Source of the DNA: Methanobacteriota archaeon
GTDB taxonomy: Archaea > Thermoplasmatota > Poseidoniia > Poseidoniales > Poseidoniaceae
DNA: 7,214 nt
Reading direction: 5' to 3'
Assembly: GCA_002727515.1 (NCBI GenBank)
Contig: PBXF01000024.1
Location: 1-7,214, forward strand
The position numbers and the translations under genes were made by a program. Positions 1 through 5,864 of the stretch are shown in pieces (positions within the stretch are counted from its first letter, which is position 1; the number at the start of each line of letters is the position of its first letter). The notes beneath the pieces were generated by a model. That model had not been told where the DNA came from. It worked only from the letters and a program-made list of their open reading frames with translations, and searched no databases.

Positions 1-1
1 T

Positions 2-445
2 GATTGGTCGAAAGAAAAGGATGCCTTCAGAGACAGAATTTTAGATCAAATCGAAGAAAAACTAGGATTTGAAGGATTGAGAGACAACATCGCTAGTGAA
101 TTAATTATTACCCCTGAAGATTGGGGCGACCATTGTTACAGAGGTGCTGTTTTCAACCTTGCTCATGGACTTGACCAAATGCTATGGAAGAGGCCTAAAA
201 ATGAATTCGACGAAATCAAGAATCTATATCTCGTTGGCGGTGGAACTCACCCAGGCAGCGGACTTCCAGTTATTTACGAGTCAGCAAGAATAAGCACAAA
301 ATTGCTCCTAGATAGTCTAGGGATTGATCCTGACTGGAATGGAGTCGACACATGGTTCTCAAGCAGAAAAAGGAGAACCAAAGTAAACAAATCAGCAGTT
401 GCTACTGGAAGCGAACTAAACAAGGGCAATCCTACCCAATCCTAG
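2..445 (+). CDS. crtI: CrtI-type phytoene desaturase / carotenoid desaturase, C-terminal part (5' truncated by window edge)
   Basis: The frame is open from the first full codon at position 2, so this is the last 147 residues of a longer gene; CrtI proteins are usually about 490-520 residues. Seen: a segment EDWGDHCYRGAVFNLAHGL (visible residues 39-57) and the hallmark C-terminal FAD/NAD-binding signature LYLVGGGTHPGSGLP (75-89), followed by the usual helix ESARISTKLL. Family knowledge: CrtI enzymes are FAD-dependent, membrane-associated desaturases/isomerases that convert phytoene to more unsaturated carotenes such as lycopene. The adjacent phytoene synthase supports that role, although related desaturases acting on other carotenes cannot be excluded from this fragment. 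After about visible residue 115 comes a basic, poorly conserved tail of about 30 residues containing SSRKRRTK. The TAG stop overlaps the ribosome-binding site of crtB. Confidence 0.93.
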   Translation, partial: DWSKEKDAFRDRILDQIEEKLGFEGLRDNIASELIITPEDWGDHCYRGAVFNLAHGLDQMLWKRPKNEFDEIKNLYLVGGGTHPGSGLPVIYESARISTKLLLDSLGIDPDWNGVDTWFSSRKRRTKVNKSAVATGSELNKGNPTQS

Positions 446-450
446 GTGGT
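444..450 (+). promoter_or_regulatory. Ribosome-binding site of crtB, overlapping the crtI stop codon
   Basis: AGGTGGT begins inside the TAG stop of crtI (443-445) and lies 3 bases before the ATG at 454. It matches the anti-Shine-Dalgarno core at the 3' end of archaeal 16S rRNA. It decides the crtB start: the in-frame ATG at 352 has no such site and would overlap crtI by about 90 bases. Confidence 0.7.
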
Positions 451-453
451 TTA

Positions 454-1449
454 ATGAAGACAAAACTAGTTGAGGATTCATACAATTTCTGTAAGCAGAT
501 TTGTAAGAATGCTTCTACAACATTTTACAGTTCGTTCTCCGCTTTAGATTATGAACGAAGGAAAGCTGTACATTGTGTGTATGCCCTCTGCCGATGGATT
601 GACGACATAGTAGACGGAGACGACGAACCCACTGTTCAAGATTCAATTGAATTGAAAACACAGACCGAAGAAAGAAACAAAGTTCTACTCGAAATACATG
701 CAGGAAGGAATCTTTCTAATTCAGAAGAAATCCATAACCAAAGATTGATGGCGTTAGTAGATATCAGAAACAATCTATACAGAGCATCAGAAGGGAAAAT
801 TCACTCTAATGATCACCCTATTTTTATTGCATTACAGGATGTATTCAAGAGATACCCTATCCGAGTACAGGATTTTGAAACCGTAATTGAGGGCATGGAA
901 GACGACTTGTTTTCTGTTCAATGCAATACGTGGGATGAATTAAGAGCATACTGCTACAAAGTTGCCTCCGCAGTTGGCCTAATCCTAATTGAAATATACG
1001 GGTACGAAGATAGAGCTGCGAGGTTACACGCTATCGATTTAGGAATTCAAATGCAATTAATCAATGTATTAAGAGATGTCAATGAAGACCTAGAAAGAGG
1101 ACGGATATATCTTCCAAAAGAGGTCCTATCCCAACATAACATAGACATTAGCGACTTGACTAATCCAAACCTTTCGAATAACACCTCCTGGAAATCATTC
1201 ATGAGAGAATATCTCGAAGTTGTCAAACAACACCAAACTTCTGCTATGCACCTATTCGAATACTTAGATGCGAAGTCTAGAGTTCAGCCAAGAATAATGC
1301 AAGAGGCTTATTCAAAAATATTCGATGACATTATCAAAAGATCAGGAGATATATTTTCTACTCCAATCGAACTTTCTACTCTTTCAAAGATGTCTTTGTG
1401 GATGAAGATAAACTACATGAAGATTAAATCAAAAATGTCAACAGAATAG
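454..1449 (+). CDS. crtB: Phytoene synthase (squalene/phytoene synthase family)
   Basis: A 331-residue protein, within the usual 300-350 range for CrtB. The enzyme condenses two geranylgeranyl diphosphates through prephytoene diphosphate to phytoene, the first committed step of C40 carotenoid synthesis. Seen: the N-terminal STTFYSSFSAL segment (21-31); the first Asp-rich motif in ALCRWIDDIVD (44-54, acidic residues D50, D51, D54); EGMEDDL (146-152); the YCYKVASAVG helix (166-175); and the second Asp-rich motif in the signature NVLRDVNEDLERGRIYLP (204-221, D208 and D212). Both Asp motifs bind Mg2+-diphosphate, so the enzyme should be active. The start at 454 is chosen from the ribosome-binding site and because CrtB similarity starts right there. 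Phytoene rather than squalene synthase is favoured by the adjoining crtI. It is followed after 9 bases by a small membrane protein gene. Confidence 0.95.
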   Translation: MKTKLVEDSYNFCKQICKNASTTFYSSFSALDYERRKAVHCVYALCRWIDDIVDGDDEPTVQDSIELKTQTEERNKVLLEIHAGRNLSNSEEIHNQRLMALVDIRNNLYRASEGKIHSNDHPIFIALQDVFKRYPIRVQDFETVIEGMEDDLFSVQCNTWDELRAYCYKVASAVGLILIEIYGYEDRAARLHAIDLGIQMQLINVLRDVNEDLERGRIYLPKEVLSQHNIDISDLTNPNLSNNTSWKSFMREYLEVVKQHQTSAMHLFEYLDAKSRVQPRIMQEAYSKIFDDIIKRSGDIFSTPIELSTLSKMSLWMKINYMKIKSKMSTE

Positions 1450-1453
1450 GTGA
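1448..1453 (+). promoter_or_regulatory. Ribosome-binding site of the small membrane protein, overlapping the crtB stop codon
   Basis: AGGTGA starts within the TAG stop of crtB (1447-1449) and is 5 bases before the ATG at 1459. This repeats the crtI/crtB arrangement and suggests coupling of all three genes. Confidence 0.7.
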
Positions 1454-1458
1454 ACTAA

Positions 1459-1686
1459 ATGCAATGTAACATTGGTGCGAAAGGAAAAGCAGCGAGATTG
1501 AAATTGGGAATAATGGCCGTAATTGGCTCATTAGTGCTATCCGGTTTAATCCTAGCTGGAGTATTCAGCGGAACATTTTGGTGGTTTGCTGCAGGCAGCG
1601 TTGCTTTTGGTGGTGCTTTCTCAATTTGGGAAGCTAGAGCAGGATGGTGCATTGTTCGAGCAATCGGTATCAAAACACCATTGTGA
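1459..1686 (+). CDS. Small two-helix membrane protein, DUF2892/YgaP-like
   Basis: A 75-residue protein. Seen: a short N-terminal CNIGAKGKAAR segment with Cys3, a hydrophobic helix at about residues 15-36, a second at about 40-57, then EARAGWCIVRAIGIKTPL with Cys64 near the C terminus. An N-terminal 'CNxG...R' segment, two helices and a closing 'GWCxxxxxxGI' segment is the pattern of the DUF2892 (YgaP-like transmembrane) family; this assignment rests on resemblance only. Its biochemical function is not known. It sits 9 bases after crtB behind a good ribosome-binding site, so it is probably part of the carotenoid transcript and may act in the membrane where carotenoids collect, which is inference. 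Its stop is 3 bases from the stop of the convergent guaA. A 72-codon frame on the opposite strand over the same bases is a shadow. Confidence 0.8.
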   Translation: MQCNIGAKGKAARLKLGIMAVIGSLVLSGLILAGVFSGTFWWFAAGSVAFGGAFSIWEARAGWCIVRAIGIKTPL

Positions 1687-1689
1687 ATT

Positions 1690-2637
1690 TCATTCCCATT
1701 CTATAGTGCCAGGTGGTTTGTGAGTTATATCGTAAACAACTCTGTTAACGTCACCTTTTACAGCATTGGTGATTCTAGTACTAATTTTAGTCAAGACATC
1801 ATGTGGTATTGTTGAATATCTTGCAGACATACCATCTAGTGATTGTACAGCTCTTACAACGACAGTCTCACCATAGGCTCTAACATCACCATGAACGCCT
1901 ACTGATCTAACAGGTAATAAAGCGGCAAAATATTGCCATGGTATCTCCATTTTACCTGCCTCTGCAGCGGCTTCTAACTCTTCTTCAACAATCGCACAGG
2001 CTTCTCGAACAATGTGCACTCTTTGGGGAGTTAATTCGCCCAAACATCGGACTGCGAGCCCAGGACCAGGGAAAGGTTGTCTTTCAGCAACTTTAATTTT
2101 CAGCGCTCTGGCTAATTCTCTTACCTCATCCTTGTATAAGTCTCTTAGTGGCTCTACGACTTCCAAGGTCATATCTTCTGGAAGTCCACCAACATTGTGA
2201 TGACTTTTGATAGTGTCACGAACACCTCCTCCTGATTCAATCCAATCTGGAGCAATAGTTCCTTGGACAAGATATTTCGCACCAACTTTTGCTTGTTCAT
2301 CTTCAAAAATTCTGATGAATAATTCTCCAATAATTTTCCTCTTTTGTTCCGGTTCAGTTACACCTTTCAAAGCTTCAAAATATCTCTCTTCGGCAAATAC
2401 TGTTGTAAGATTAAGCCCATGCCCTGCAAGCATCTCTTGTATTTCCTCGGTCTCATTTTTCCTCATAAGACCAGTATCTACGTAGACACAGTGTAATTTG
2501 TCACCAATCGCTTGGTTTGCAATTACCGCTGCAACAGTAGAGTCAACTCCGCCACTGCATGCAATAATGGCAATGTCATCAATTTCGTTTTGCATTTTTT
2601 CTGCGGATTCTGTAATGAATGCAGAAGCATCAAACAT
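1690..2637 (-). CDS. guaA: GMP synthase, ATP-pyrophosphatase subunit (archaeal two-subunit type, subunit B)
   Basis: A 315-residue protein with only the synthetase half of GMP synthase, close to the size of archaeal GuaA-B subunits. It adenylates XMP with ATP and replaces AMP by ammonia to give GMP; the ammonia normally comes from a separate glutaminase subunit, not encoded in this window. Seen: PP-loop SGGVDS (28-33), VDTGLMRKNE (53-62), QGTIAPDWIESGGG (125-138), KSHHNVGGLP (144-153), RQPFPGPGLAVR (186-197), and the C-terminal dimerisation/XMP-binding end NRVVYDITHKPPGTIEWE (298-315). The start MFDASAF matches the family N terminus and has GGAAGGG (2650-2644) 6 bases upstream. An in-frame ATG at 2664 would add nine residues and overlap purE. 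It begins 1 base after the purE stop, so the two are almost certainly co-translated. Confidence 0.95.
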   Translation of the reverse strand: MFDASAFITESAEKMQNEIDDIAIIACSGGVDSTVAAVIANQAIGDKLHCVYVDTGLMRKNETEEIQEMLAGHGLNLTTVFAEERYFEALKGVTEPEQKRKIIGELFIRIFEDEQAKVGAKYLVQGTIAPDWIESGGGVRDTIKSHHNVGGLPEDMTLEVVEPLRDLYKDEVRELARALKIKVAERQPFPGPGLAVRCLGELTPQRVHIVREACAIVEEELEAAAEAGKMEIPWQYFAALLPVRSVGVHGDVRAYGETVVVRAVQSLDGMSARYSTIPHDVLTKISTRITNAVKGDVNRVVYDITHKPPGTIEWE

Positions 2638-2638
2638 C

Positions 2639-3118
2639 TCAAGCCCTTCCGTTGACTTCAGCATCCATTTGCTTTACTTTCTCAACCTGATCGAGTTTGT
2701 TTTGTTTCAACGCATCAGCGTATCGTGGGAATTTCAATGCCAACATCTGTGTAGCAAGGTAGCCAGCATTGTCACCTCTGTCTACTCCCACTGTTGCTGA
2801 AGGAACACCTGGAGGGAGTTGAGCAATTGAAAGAAGGCTATCGAATGGAACTTTACCACCGCAAGGAACACCGATAACTGGTTTTGTTGTTATTGCTGCA
2901 ACAGCACCTGGAAGAGCAGCAGCCAATCCAGCCATTGCAATGAATACTGAGCAACCATCACTTTCAGCATCTTTTACTATTTGCTCTACAAATGCAGGAG
3001 ACCTGTGAGCACTTGCAACCCTAAGTTGATACGGTACTTCGAACATCTCTAGAATCTTCGTACATTTTTCGGCAACAGGCATGTCAGACTTTGAACCCAA
3101 TAGTATAGTTACGTCCAT
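2639..3118 (-). CDS. purE: PurE, 5-(carboxyamino)imidazole ribonucleotide mutase / AIR carboxylase
   Basis: A 159-residue protein, the normal PurE length. It forms 4-carboxy-5-aminoimidazole ribonucleotide in de novo purine synthesis: from N5-CAIR in class I enzymes (with PurK) or from AIR and CO2 in class II. Seen: phosphate-binding GSKSDMP (8-14), SAHRSP (36-41) with the catalytic His38, AMAGLAAALPG (61-71), VIGVPCGGK (81-89), SLLSIAQLPPGVP (94-106) and DRGDNAGYLATQML (113-126). The LPG and QLPPGVP segments are of class I type, but the His usual before LPG is Ala69. No purK is in view. The start MDVTILLGSKSD matches the family but has no clear ribosome-binding site. An in-frame ATG at 3145 (MNYRFTKTV...) would add nine residues and coincides with an inverted repeat, so the start is uncertain. 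The stop is 1 base before guaA. Confidence 0.95.
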   Translation of the reverse strand: MDVTILLGSKSDMPVAEKCTKILEMFEVPYQLRVASAHRSPAFVEQIVKDAESDGCSVFIAMAGLAAALPGAVAAITTKPVIGVPCGGKVPFDSLLSIAQLPPGVPSATVGVDRGDNAGYLATQMLALKFPRYADALKQNKLDQVEKVKQMDAEVNGRA

Positions 3119-3137
3119 AACTGTCTTCGTGAATCGG

Positions 3138-3164
3138 TAGTTCATCAACGTGCCGAATGAACTA
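3138..3164. repeat. Perfect 8-bp inverted repeat in the purE leader
   Basis: TAGTTCAT (3138-3145) and ATGAACTA (3157-3164) are exact reverse complements separated by 11 bases, inside the 48-base gap between the 193-residue protein gene and purE. On the - strand the second arm begins exactly at the alternative purE ATG (3145). Possible roles are a dimeric-regulator operator or an mRNA hairpin masking a start codon. It has no T-run after it, so it is not a typical terminator. Confidence 0.5.
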
Positions 3165-3166
3165 TC

Positions 3167-3748
3167 TCAATATTGTTTCTGAAAATTTGTAAATTCCTCA
3201 ATTTTGATTGTTTGGATTTGACACGCAGTGACCTCATTAGAGTCACAAATCCACAAATAATGTTCTGAATTAAAAATAGAACCACCTGAGATAATGAATA
3301 TTTTCGTTTTGTTTATTTTCCGTTTTATTATCGAAATGAATGAAGGGATAATCCAAGCTGGGATATCACGTAGGTCATATAATCGGCGACCTACCCATCG
3401 CTTATGATTAAATGATTTTTTTAGAAATTTAGATTCTTCATCAATTATTTCTTTCGTGTATTTTTTTGTAGTGATACAAGTCTGATTGGAATTAACATAA
3501 TCTCTGAATAATTTAATCGCTTTACATACACTTCCATGCCTAAGATAAAGGCATATCGCTCTGCATATGTCTGGCCCCTCATGGTGTTTTTCAGTCTCAA
3601 GAAGGATAGTCAATTTATTCTTATCGAATCCTGAATCCATGTCAAGGGTATGATATGCCCCTTCATAGGGAGAGACCCATTCGAATTCTCTCTTGCCATG
3701 AGATAAGAAATATACCAATCCATTGACATTACAAGGTAACCTTTCCAT
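3167..3748 (-). CDS. Hypothetical protein, AT-rich, family not recognised
   Basis: A 193-residue protein I do not recognise. Seen: seven cysteines, including the pair ICRAIC (61-66); a Lys/Ile-rich middle and end; a short hydrophobic stretch AWIIPSFISII (131-141) and another at KIFIISGG (149-156), neither long enough to be a clear membrane helix; and no signal peptide. Its DNA is visibly more AT-rich than the flanking metabolic genes (about 30% G+C in 3301-3360 against about 47% in 2041-2100), which suggests relaxed selection or later acquisition. The ATG at 3748 has only a weak ribosome-binding site and an in-frame TGA just upstream (3754-3752). A better-placed ribosome-binding site serves a different frame (see findings), so an N-terminal frame problem is possible. 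It lies between a membrane protein gene and purE, all on the same strand. The long open frame and same-strand context support a real gene; function unknown. Confidence 0.6.
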   Translation of the reverse strand: MERLPCNVNGLVYFLSHGKREFEWVSPYEGAYHTLDMDSGFDKNKLTILLETEKHHEGPDICRAICLYLRHGSVCKAIKLFRDYVNSNQTCITTKKYTKEIIDEESKFLKKSFNHKRWVGRRLYDLRDIPAWIIPSFISIIKRKINKTKIFIISGGSIFNSEHYLWICDSNEVTACQIQTIKIEEFTNFQKQY

Positions 3749-3787
3749 AACTCAAAGCAGATATTTCTTCATCATACATAGCTAGCA

Positions 3788-4321
3788 TCACTCCCCCTCG
3801 ACAATGAAATTGATTGGGAAATCAGATTCAAGCATGATTCTATCATCAACTCTTATTCCCCTGACGATATTATTCTCAATACGAAATAACGGCCGTGCTG
3901 CCCACTTTCTATGGAAATATTTTGCGCCATCAACATGAGGAATCGGTTTTTTTGGATCCCAATCAATTCTGTATGCCTTTCCTGAAACTGAAGACAACAT
4001 CGATGCAGTCCGATAATTTACAATCCATACAGATATTGCAATAATAACTTGAATGATTTCAGGTGGCTGGAAGAATAAGCCAAATGCTGCGAAGGGAGAT
4101 ATTAGTAATACAATAAAATCAACTCTTCCTGGCGCCATAGTTGAACCTATCCAAACCGCAATTAGTGATATCATGATTCCACTTGCTAACATTGCAGGTA
4201 CAATCAGACCTCTGTCTTGATAGATGAGCAAACAGCCTCCTACCAGAGGAAGCAAAGACCAAGCCATCGGAAACAACATTCTTGGACCTGGACCATCAAG
4301 TCTTACAACCTCCCAGTCCAT
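3788..4321 (-). CDS. Hypothetical integral membrane protein with about four helices and a soluble C-terminal region
   Basis: A 177-residue protein of no family I recognise. Seen: hydrophobic segments at about residues 17-34, 39-60, 67-84 and 87-103, connected by short loops (DRG, MAPGR, QPPE), then a mainly hydrophilic C-terminal region of about 70 residues containing IDWDPKKPIPHVDGAKYFHRKW (119-140) and a beta-rich ending with FPINFIVEGE. There is no N-terminal signal peptide beyond the first helix. The tail could be a small cytoplasmic domain with a Trp/His-rich stretch, but topology cannot be settled here. It starts 40 bases after gcvPB and its ATG lies at the edge of an inverted repeat. 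No Shine-Dalgarno stands at a normal distance, so a leaderless or coupled start is possible. The stop TGA overlaps an ATG in another frame (TGATG, 3790-3786). No role in glycine or purine metabolism can be read from the sequence. Confidence 0.75.
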   Translation of the reverse strand: MDWEVVRLDGPGPRMLFPMAWSLLPLVGGCLLIYQDRGLIVPAMLASGIMISLIAVWIGSTMAPGRVDFIVLLISPFAAFGLFFQPPEIIQVIIAISVWIVNYRTASMLSSVSGKAYRIDWDPKKPIPHVDGAKYFHRKWAARPLFRIENNIVRGIRVDDRIMLESDFPINFIVEGE

Positions 4322-4339
4322 ACACCCGGTAGGGTGTAT
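4320..4339. repeat. Perfect 8-bp inverted repeat between gcvPB and the membrane protein gene
   Basis: ATACACCC (4320-4327), loop GGTA (4328-4331), GGGTGTAT (4332-4339). The arms are exact reverse complements with a tetraloop and a G/C-rich top of the stem. It occupies half of the 40-base gap and includes the first two bases of the downstream ATG on the - strand (4321-4319). It could be an operator, a translation-controlling hairpin or a weak terminator/processing point after gcvPB. Confidence 0.6.
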
Positions 4340-4346
4340 TTGATTT

Positions 4347-4355
4347 CAATAATTT
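4347..4355 (-). promoter_or_regulatory. Possible TATA-like element before the membrane protein gene
   Basis: On the - strand AAATTATTG lies about 26-34 bases upstream of the ATG at 4321, the distance at which an archaeal TATA box would direct a leaderless transcript. There is no clear BRE and the region is AT-rich anyway, so this is weak. Confidence 0.25.
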
Positions 4356-4361
4356 GCAAAA

Positions 4362-5864
4362 TCATTCATCATTAAATGGATATGATAGAGTTAGGTTACG
4401 AGCAGCATAAACTTCGTCGACTCTTCTCACTTTAGTTGTAATTGGAGCCTCATGTAACACTTGTGAATCCATTTGAATTACCTCGACGAATTTTTCTGCA
4501 AACTTATCAAGTGTATCTTTGGACTCTGTTTCTGTTGGCTCAACCATCATGCATTCTGGAACGACCAACGGGAAGTAAACCGTAGGAGCCATGTAACCTT
4601 GGTCAAGAAGACCTTTTGCGATATCCATTGCGCCCACACCATTTTTTTCTTTAAGAGGCGCCATTGATATGGTAAATTCATGCTTTACTACATCTACCGG
4701 AGCACCATCACAGAACAAGTCTAAAACACCTTGTTCTTCAGCAATATCCATAATTCTTCTGCGGAGATAATTTGCATTTAGAACAGCATGTTCAGACATT
4801 GTTTTCAAATCTTTACCATATCTTCGATAATATGCCCAACAGCGAATTACTGCGCCACTATTGCCATGCCACTGTTGCACTTTACCTATACTGTTTTCTG
4901 GAGTTTCCCAATGGTACCACCATTTGTCATTGATGACGGTTACCTTGTCGTTTTCCTCGACTTCTCTTCTAGACACAACTGGACCGGGCAAGAATTCAGC
5001 TAAGTGAGATTTTACACCTATTGGTCCAGAACCTGGGCCGCCTCCTCCATGAGGTTGACTGAATGTTTTGTGTAGGTTGTAATGTACTGCATCAAAACCC
5101 ATCAAACCAGGAGAAGTCCGGCCTAAAATAGCGTTAAAGTTAGCACCGTCATAGTACATTTGTCCACCAACACTGTGGACAATTTCTGATGCTTGAGCAA
5201 TCTCCGCTTCGAATAATCCCAATGTGTTAGGGTTAGTAATCATCATAGCAGCAGTGTCTTCACCAACGACTGCTCTTAGTGCATCTAAATCGATTCGGCC
5301 ATCATCCTTGCTAGGTATCTCAATAATTTCGAAACCACACATTGCAGCACTTGCTGGATTTGTTCCATGAGCAGAGTCAGGTACTATGACTTTCGTACGT
5401 TGAGTCTCTCCTCTCTTTCTGAAATATTCTTGAACACATCTTATGGCAGTAAATTCACCTTGTGCTCCTGCTACGGGCTGCAATGTTACTGCATCCATAC
5501 CAGCACAAATTGCAAGCATATCTTGCATTTCATAGAAAATAGCAAGCGTACCTTGAACGTGATGGTCGGGTTGAAGCGGATGAATGTCAGCGATTCCAGG
5601 AAGTTGAGCAATTACCTCGTTTATTCTTGGATTGTGTTTCATTGTACATGAGCCTAAAGGATAAAATCCTGTATCAATTCCAAAATTTCTGCTTGACAAC
5701 CATGTGTAGTGCCTTACCATTTCTGGTTCAGATAGTCTAGGCCATCTTGGAGGTTTTTGTCTTTGCATACCATCTGGTAATCTGATGCTGTCGATTGATG
5801 CAATTGGGTTGGGTTGGGAATAACCTTGACCTACTGCTCCATAGTGCTCGAACAAGTGACTCAA
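4362..5864 (-). CDS. gcvPB: Glycine dehydrogenase (decarboxylating) subunit 2, P-protein beta subunit
   Basis: A 500-residue protein, the usual GcvPB size. With GcvPA it forms the PLP-dependent P-protein of the glycine cleavage system, which decarboxylates glycine and passes the aminomethyl group to lipoyl-H-protein. Seen: YPLGSCTMKHNPR (68-80), LQPVAGAQGEFT (128-139), DSAHGTNPASAAM (163-175), NPNTLGLFE (211-219), YYDGANFNAI (237-246), and the PLP-lysine motif HYNLHKTFSQPHGGGGPG (261-278) with Lys266. The start is a TTG, not ATG: it has a strong GGGGGTGG site 4 bases upstream, overlaps the gcvPA stop as TTGA, and places MSHLFEHYG at the normal N terminus. The next in-frame ATG is over 30 codons inside. 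The H- and T-proteins are not in the window. Confidence 0.96.
   Translation of the reverse strand: MSHLFEHYGAVGQGYSQPNPIASIDSIRLPDGMQRQKPPRWPRLSEPEMVRHYTWLSSRNFGIDTGFYPLGSCTMKHNPRINEVIAQLPGIADIHPLQPDHHVQGTLAIFYEMQDMLAICAGMDAVTLQPVAGAQGEFTAIRCVQEYFRKRGETQRTKVIVPDSAHGTNPASAAMCGFEIIEIPSKDDGRIDLDALRAVVGEDTAAMMITNPNTLGLFEAEIAQASEIVHSVGGQMYYDGANFNAILGRTSPGLMGFDAVHYNLHKTFSQPHGGGGPGSGPIGVKSHLAEFLPGPVVSRREVEENDKVTVINDKWWYHWETPENSIGKVQQWHGNSGAVIRCWAYYRRYGKDLKTMSEHAVLNANYLRRRIMDIAEEQGVLDLFCDGAPVDVVKHEFTISMAPLKEKNGVGAMDIAKGLLDQGYMAPTVYFPLVVPECMMVEPTETESKDTLDKFAEKFVEVIQMDSQVLHEAPITTKVRRVDEVYAARNLTLSYPFNDE

Noticed and set aside
352..453. Upstream in-frame ATG (352) for crtB, giving 34 extra residues
   Set aside because: It lies inside crtI, has no ribosome-binding site, and the added residues have no CrtB similarity; the ATG at 454 has AGGTGG at the right distance.
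1455..1673. 72-codon frame on the - strand opposite the small membrane protein
   Set aside because: It mirrors a well-supported + strand gene with its own ribosome-binding site and family resemblance.
2635..2664. ATG at 2664 as the guaA start, overlapping purE by about 26 bases
   Set aside because: The family N terminus aligns with MFDASAF at 2637, which has GGAAGGG 6 bases upstream; the extra nine residues are not expected.
2012..2800. Three open frames of 62-100 codons on the + strand
   Set aside because: They lie antisense to guaA and purE, whose motifs are unmistakable; their Ser/Cys-rich translations look like antisense shadows.
3370..3394. 7-bp inverted repeat GTAGGTC-N11-GACCTAC
   Set aside because: It lies within the coding region of the 193-residue protein; arms of 7 bp with this spacing are expected several times by chance in 7 kb.
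4473..5651. Three + strand frames of 64-94 codons within gcvPB
   Set aside because: They are antisense shadows of a highly conserved gene, without ribosome-binding sites or recognisable domains.
5804..5818. Three tandem TTGGG units
   Set aside because: Only three G-runs, within gcvPB codons for SQPNPIA; too few for a quadruplex and explained by coding.
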